The translations under genes were made by a program, and so were the position numbers. The notes beneath the pieces are model-generated. The model searched no databases. It was given only the letters and a program-made list of their open reading frames with translations, and was not told the origin of the DNA. 8,240 nt of DNA from a bacterium (GTDB lineage: Bacteria; Planctomycetota; J058; JAJDCP01): positions 1-8,240 of the forward strand of contig JAUIEM010000424.1 in the NCBI GenBank assembly GCA_030428695.1, in the 5' to 3' direction. Positions 5,801-8,240 of the stretch are shown in pieces (position 1 is the first letter of the stretch; every line of letters begins with the position of its first letter).

Positions 5801-8240
5801 GACGAGCTCGTCGGCGGCGAGCAGGGCCTCCTCGAGCGTGAAGTCGGTCGCCTGCTCGAACATCTTCAGGAGCTCGTTCCAGGCGCCCCCGAAGTCGCCC
5901 CTGACCAGCGGCGGCACGAAGCGTTTGAAGAGCTCCTCGCCGAAGCGCTTGAGGTAGACCTCGCAGGTGCGCTCCGAGCAGAACTGCGCCCAGAAGGTGC
6001 GCTTCTCGAGCAGGCTGAGGTTGTTGAAGATCGACTGGGCCTCGGCGTCGGTGAAGGGCCGCTTGTCCTTGCCGATGGTCGCCTCGCCGAAGATGTCCTC
6101 GAACAGCTTCTGCTTCCAGCCGGCGTAGAGCTCCTGCAGCTCCTTGTCCTCGCCGCGGCCCTCGAGAGCGCGGCTGCACAGGGCGACGTAGGCGGTGTCG
6201 TCGACGGTGTTCGCCGGCGAGGCCTCGATCTGCACCAGGCCCTTCGTGCACTTCTCGACCGCCTCGGGGTCGAGCACGCCGCTGGCGGCGAGCTTGTCCG
6301 CTTCCGCCCCGATCCACACCCAGCCGTGCTCGCAGGCGGAGGTGCGCACGAACAACCAGCCCCGGCCCGCGGCGTCGACCAGCAGGCAGGGCCCCTCGCA
6401 GGTCGCCATCGTGTTCTCGGGCAGGGCCTCGACCCGGTACTCCTCGCCGTCGTTCGGCACGGCGCACAGGGTCACCCCCGGGCCGAAGCGCAGGAGGCTG
6501 CCGAACAACGGCTTGCGGAGCTGCTTGTCCCAGGTCGGCACCCGCACGTCGCGCAGGGTGAAGCGGCCGAAGGGCGCGATCTCCGCCGTCTCCGGCCAGA
6601 CCGGACGGCCCTTGACCAGCGAGGTCGGGACCAGCTCGTCGAAGCCGGCGAGATAGCGGCCGCGGTCCTCGAAGTAGGCGTCGAGGGCGACCTTGGCCTT
6701 GCTTTGGGCGGCCGCGTCGGCCGAGGAAGCGAAGCGCGCGTCGAGCTCCCTGCGCACCGCGCCGGGCACGAACACCGGCCCGTCCTCGGGCACGCCGAGC
6801 CCCGTCCGAACCTTGTTCAGAGCCTCGGTGACCGCGGCCTCGAAGGCCGTCTGGCCCTTGATCCCCGCGAGGGCGCGCAGCTCGTCGCCCATCTCCTTCC
6901 AGTCCGGCGAGGATGTCCAGCCCTGCAGGGTGCGCGAGCGGATGTAGGCGAGGGCCGCCCGCACGTGGTGCTTCGGGTCGGTCCAGTCGAGCAGGAGCCG
7001 CAGGACCGGACCGGCGATGCGCACGATCGCGTCGAAAATGCCCGGCACGTCGCTGTCTTCGACCACCTTCTTGATCAGCGCGAGCGGGTCCTTGAGCTTC
7101 GCGAAGCGCTGCTTCCACTCGAGCAGCACCTGGGCGAGGGGCGAGCCGCACTCGTAGGCGAGCTGGATGCGCAGGTCGCCCTTGATCGCCGCGATGTAGG
7201 TGCCCAGCCCCCGGATGTAGCCGGTCAGCCGCGCCAGCCAGGTGCGGGCGGCGAGGTTCGGCGGCTCGAAGTTCGCGTAGGCCTGGAAGTCGCGCCCGGT
7301 GCGCCCGCCGCGCACGACCAGGTCGAAGCGTTGGGCGGGCACGAGGGCGGGGGTCGCCGCGCCGAGCAGCTCGAGCTCCTTGAAGCGGTCGATGAACAGC
7401 CGGCTCTCGACGTGGTAGCGGATCGGATACGCCAGCGGCGGCGGCAGGCTGAGCTGACCCTCGACCAGCAGCAGCAGCCCGCGCCGCTCGAGCTTGCCCG
7501 GGATGCTCTCGTCCTTCAGGCTGCTCAGCGTCGTGAAGAACCAGGTGCGCTCGTCGGCGGCGAAGCGGAAGCCGAGGGGCGCGGTGCTGCGCCGGTACAT
7601 CAGCCCGTTGACGTAGAGCTCCTGCTGCTCGAGGGCCAGCTGCACGTCCTCGGCGCTGACCTTGCCGTCGCCGTCGCAGTCGAGCTCGACCCGGTACTCC
7701 CCGCTGACCTCGGCGCGGCGCACGGCCTCGACCTCCCAGTCGCGCACGTAGCCGTCGTTGTCGACGTCGGCGACCCGGTAGTTCGCGTAGCTGCCGTAGG
7801 GCAGGTCGTAGCGCATGTCGAGGGCGTAGAAGGTCGGGCGGTGCGCGACCGACACCGAGTGCAGGAAGTCGAAGGGGAAGAACAGCGGCACCTTGAGGAA
7901 GTTCTTGCCGCTGCGCGGGACGTCCTTTTCCAACGCCATCGCCGACGGCTCGGGCACCTGCAGGGTGTCCTGGCGGCCCCACAGCTCGAGGAAGCCGAGC
8001 TTGATGCCCGCATCGTCGAGGATGCCGGTCGTGAAGTCCTTCGCCCCGAGCAGGTTGCTCGCCGGCTTCGGCTTGCGGCCGGTGATGCGGGCGCCGCTGA
8101 CCTCGACCTTCTTGACCCCGGCCAGGGCGTAGCTCGCCTCGATCACGTAGGGCTCGGTGCCGGCGGCGCCGGCGAAGATCAGGTCGTCGAGGGTGGTCGC
8201 GAGCTCGAACAGCTTCTCGACCGCCGCGATCAGCCCGTCC
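2849..8240 (-). CDS. Giant multidomain protein of unknown function (N-terminus beyond window edge)
   Basis: An open frame of 1,796 codons reaches the right edge without a stop. The in-frame GTG at 8146 is not the start, because coding-quality sequence (DGLIAAVEKLFELATTLDDL...) continues upstream of it. I do not recognise the family. Numbering from the first complete codon at 8239, the fragment shows two EF-hand-like loops (158-169 and 187-198) and mixed helical and strand regions rich in Trp and Arg. A cysteine-bearing SH3-like segment (about 584-651, Cys at 592, 614, 618, 636) ends in GWVWIG. Next come a hydrophobic stretch (822-843), a basic stretch with KRKKR and NKKRHK, and a Gly-rich patch (about 964-986). 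An Ala/Pro/Ser/Gly linker (about 1536-1671), three TPQ-x3-FVP motifs (1669-1706) and an acidic tail with repeated FDD (1708-1796) complete it. About 16 cysteines, calcium-type loops and the linker suggest an exported or surface protein, but the signal region lies outside the window. A structural, toxin or secretion-apparatus role cannot be chosen on this evidence. Confidence 0.9.
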   Translation of the reverse strand, partial: DGLIAAVEKLFELATTLDDLIFAGAAGTEPYVIEASYALAGVKKVEVSGARITGRKPKPASNLLGAKDFTTGILDDAGIKLGFLELWGRQDTLQVPEPSAMALEKDVPRSGKNFLKVPLFFPFDFLHSVSVAHRPTFYALDMRYDLPYGSYANYRVADVDNDGYVRDWEVEAVRRAEVSGEYRVELDCDGDGKVSAEDVQLALEQQELYVNGLMYRRSTAPLGFRFAADERTWFFTTLSSLKDESIPGKLERRGLLLLVEGQLSLPPPLAYPIRYHVESRLFIDRFKELELLGAATPALVPAQRFDLVVRGGRTGRDFQAYANFEPPNLAARTWLARLTGYIRGLGTYIAAIKGDLRIQLAYECGSPLAQVLLEWKQRFAKLKDPLALIKKVVEDSDVPGIFDAIVRIAGPVLRLLLDWTDPKHHVRAALAYIRSRTLQGWTSSPDWKEMGDELRALAGIKGQTAFEAAVTEALNKVRTGLGVPEDGPVFVPGAVRRELDARFASSADAAAQSKAKVALDAYFEDRGRYLAGFDELVPTSLVKGRPVWPETAEIAPFGRFTLRDVRVPTWDKQLRKPLFGSLLRFGPGVTLCAVPNDGEEYRVEALPENTMATCEGPCLLVDAAGRGWLFVRTSACEHGWVWIGAEADKLAASGVLDPEAVEKCTKGLVQIEASPANTVDDTAYVALCSRALEGRGEDKELQELYAGWKQKLFEDIFGEATIGKDKRPFTDAEAQSIFNNLSLLEKRTFWAQFCSERTCEVYLKRFGEELFKRFVPPLVRGDFGGAWNELLKMFEQATDFTLEEALLAADELVPALKDAVRTLVGAVANLVSGIMTVVNAVAGSRGADRLAKRKKRSELNKKRHKAASKMPPDIKGYLKCCVMNVKMMLPGKLGYDPAKDEDKLTKDLESSTDYEYRHQRFEFGETESYQQRRAAEEGKRDTKWGGMLAARFGNDTLTATWSLEGGAGVGAGEEAAEGAAATLTGGIKFFWPKPLIPVKLLFLSKDGLTAFLRFFVRWAYHSLDALNLAVDFFKSGGLGKIDTWLGILRDHAAFSLFALVDALRDICSDHSDWVVQVLEGVALELQMEVAASVVGTVIVGVDLNETISVRGKIPLSTLLFPLMDFLEEGAPEVDKVASVADQIIPRIDFEIEDRTCAKIGTFPASLEIESRGRLGKVSLSLPPGSEIREKLTGWLKTLARAAIEYKKKRGKNVPEALGGLRKILEGLDRTLQSALMAGAGAADPDWWTASPIAGKLMAKLTGRAFQQAKPLKSVADQVKDALQALVASKAVGKPDGSGHVLDAEKSGSLFRITLFVDDANKAKLQAAGFKPPVAPTPALVTETWTATLPGKVQTVNWNHFQQGETELSGMIAGFGERKEAEAFAGQRPAAWLGEAKVGSVVWAQDGRFWAWLECDLVAKLTKEKCALPRLALAGNVLSATFTQIPAGAVERAKPALFADGEAKDQSRTWKLVLAVNATREDYRAFSEQLVWNGKPEGPAPATAYLAEADALAALAAPVPANPGVAARVEARAGRNAPKPGASAAPSGSAPSAPSAPSGSAPSGAPSAPSGSPPSGSAPSGSAPSGSASSAPSGSAPAAPSGTPSASTPSAPSEAPGGTVQAPSGAPGAGIVASTAPSTAPSTAPSTAPSSPSQAAPSAPSSPPSPQAPTPQKQGFVPPSAAPQGPTPQKQGFVPDSGTPQEERFVPPTDEVGELSRAEEDALIEELVEADARQHGYDDPDPDPGFDDPLVDEPFYTDDELDRLPDDFPDSGEPELFDDVEDFDDTAAFDDEELFDA
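3122..3235 (-). repeat. Three copies of a TPQ-x3-FVP peptide motif
   Basis: Within the giant protein the sequence reads TPQKQGFVP, TPQKQGFVP and TPQEERFVP, with starts 17 and 12 residues apart. The first two copies are also a near-exact DNA repeat (33 of 35 bases identical, 3162-3196 and 3213-3247), so the duplication is recent or actively maintained. The motifs lie between the flexible linker and the acidic tail, a typical place for short binding motifs. Confidence 0.8.
3227..3634 (-). repeat. Ala/Pro/Ser/Gly low-complexity linker region of the giant gene
   Basis: About 136 residues consist almost wholly of A, P, S and G. PSGSA/PSGAP units dominate at about 3437-3610, and four perfect TAPS units lie at 3293-3340. 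At the DNA level these are imperfect repeats of about 12-15 bases with GC-rich codons. The region is certainly disordered in the protein and separates the folded body from the C-terminal motifs and acidic tail. Units differ at third codon positions, so the array is not a fresh expansion throughout. Confidence 0.85.
7646..7768 (-). other. Pair of EF-hand-like calcium-binding loops in the giant protein
   Basis: Loop one, DVDNDGYVRDWE, has Asp at positions 1, 3 and 5, Gly at 6 and Glu at 12, the full EF-hand consensus. Loop two, DCDGDGKVSAED, has Asp at 1, 3 and 5, Gly at 6 and Asp at 12. The loops start 29 residues apart, and each is followed by a predicted helix (VEAVRRAE and VQLALEQQ). The arrangement also resembles a dockerin duplicate, but no cohesin partner is in view. 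Confidence 0.75.

Noticed and set aside
5091..7982. Second minus-strand open frame of 963 codons inside the giant gene
   Set aside because: The product is almost entirely Arg, Ala, Gly and Pro with no domain-like segment. The other frame has normal amino-acid use, EF-hand loops and hydrophobic cores.
8144..8146. GTG at 8146 as the start of the giant gene
   Set aside because: The frame stays open to the window edge with protein-like sequence (31 more codons) and no ribosome binding site is seen before the GTG.
2849..8240. Assignment of the giant protein to a contractile injection system, toxin or tape-measure family
   Set aside because: Size and modularity invite the comparison, but no diagnostic motif, toxin domain or neighbouring tail gene is visible in the window.

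Overview
The window is very GC-rich bacterial DNA (roughly 70% by eye). All six supported genes lie on the minus strand, so transcription runs from right to left, and the two outer genes are cut by the window edges. Composition, very tight gene packing, a TTG start, an ECF sigma factor paired with a small membrane protein, and a giant secreted-looking protein fit a large-genome group such as Myxococcota or Planctomycetota. That placement is an inference; no taxonomic marker is present.

Right-hand block (about 2455-8240): one uninterrupted reading frame covers nearly two thirds of the window. Its last 1,796 codons are visible and its start lies beyond the right edge. The product is not a family I recognise. 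It has a pair of EF-hand-like calcium loops, a cysteine-bearing SH3-like segment, one borderline hydrophobic segment followed by a basic stretch, a long Ala/Pro/Ser/Gly linker, three copies of a TPQ-x3-FVP motif, and a very acidic tail with repeated FDD. A small VOC (glyoxalase/bleomycin-resistance fold) gene starts inside its last codons (8-nt overlap) and is probably translationally coupled to it.

Middle gap (2253-2454): 202 bp without a gene. It holds a duplicated block of TCGGAA hexamers (two exact 29-bp copies, 70 bp apart). Between the copies lies a five-run G-quadruplex-type motif on the plus strand, and a candidate ECF-type promoter sits directly before the sigma-factor gene.

Left-hand block (1-2252): a probable four-gene operon. 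It encodes an ECF sigma factor, then (ATGA overlap) a two-helix membrane protein resembling DUF6768, which is a candidate sigma regulator. A class I SAM-dependent methyltransferase follows, and then a divergent PIG-L/LmbE-like protein cut by the left edge. The sigma factor probably controls itself and its membrane partner. The last two genes look like enzymes modifying a small molecule or glycan, but the substrate cannot be read from sequence. No RNA gene, CRISPR array, insertion sequence or convincing intrinsic terminator was seen.
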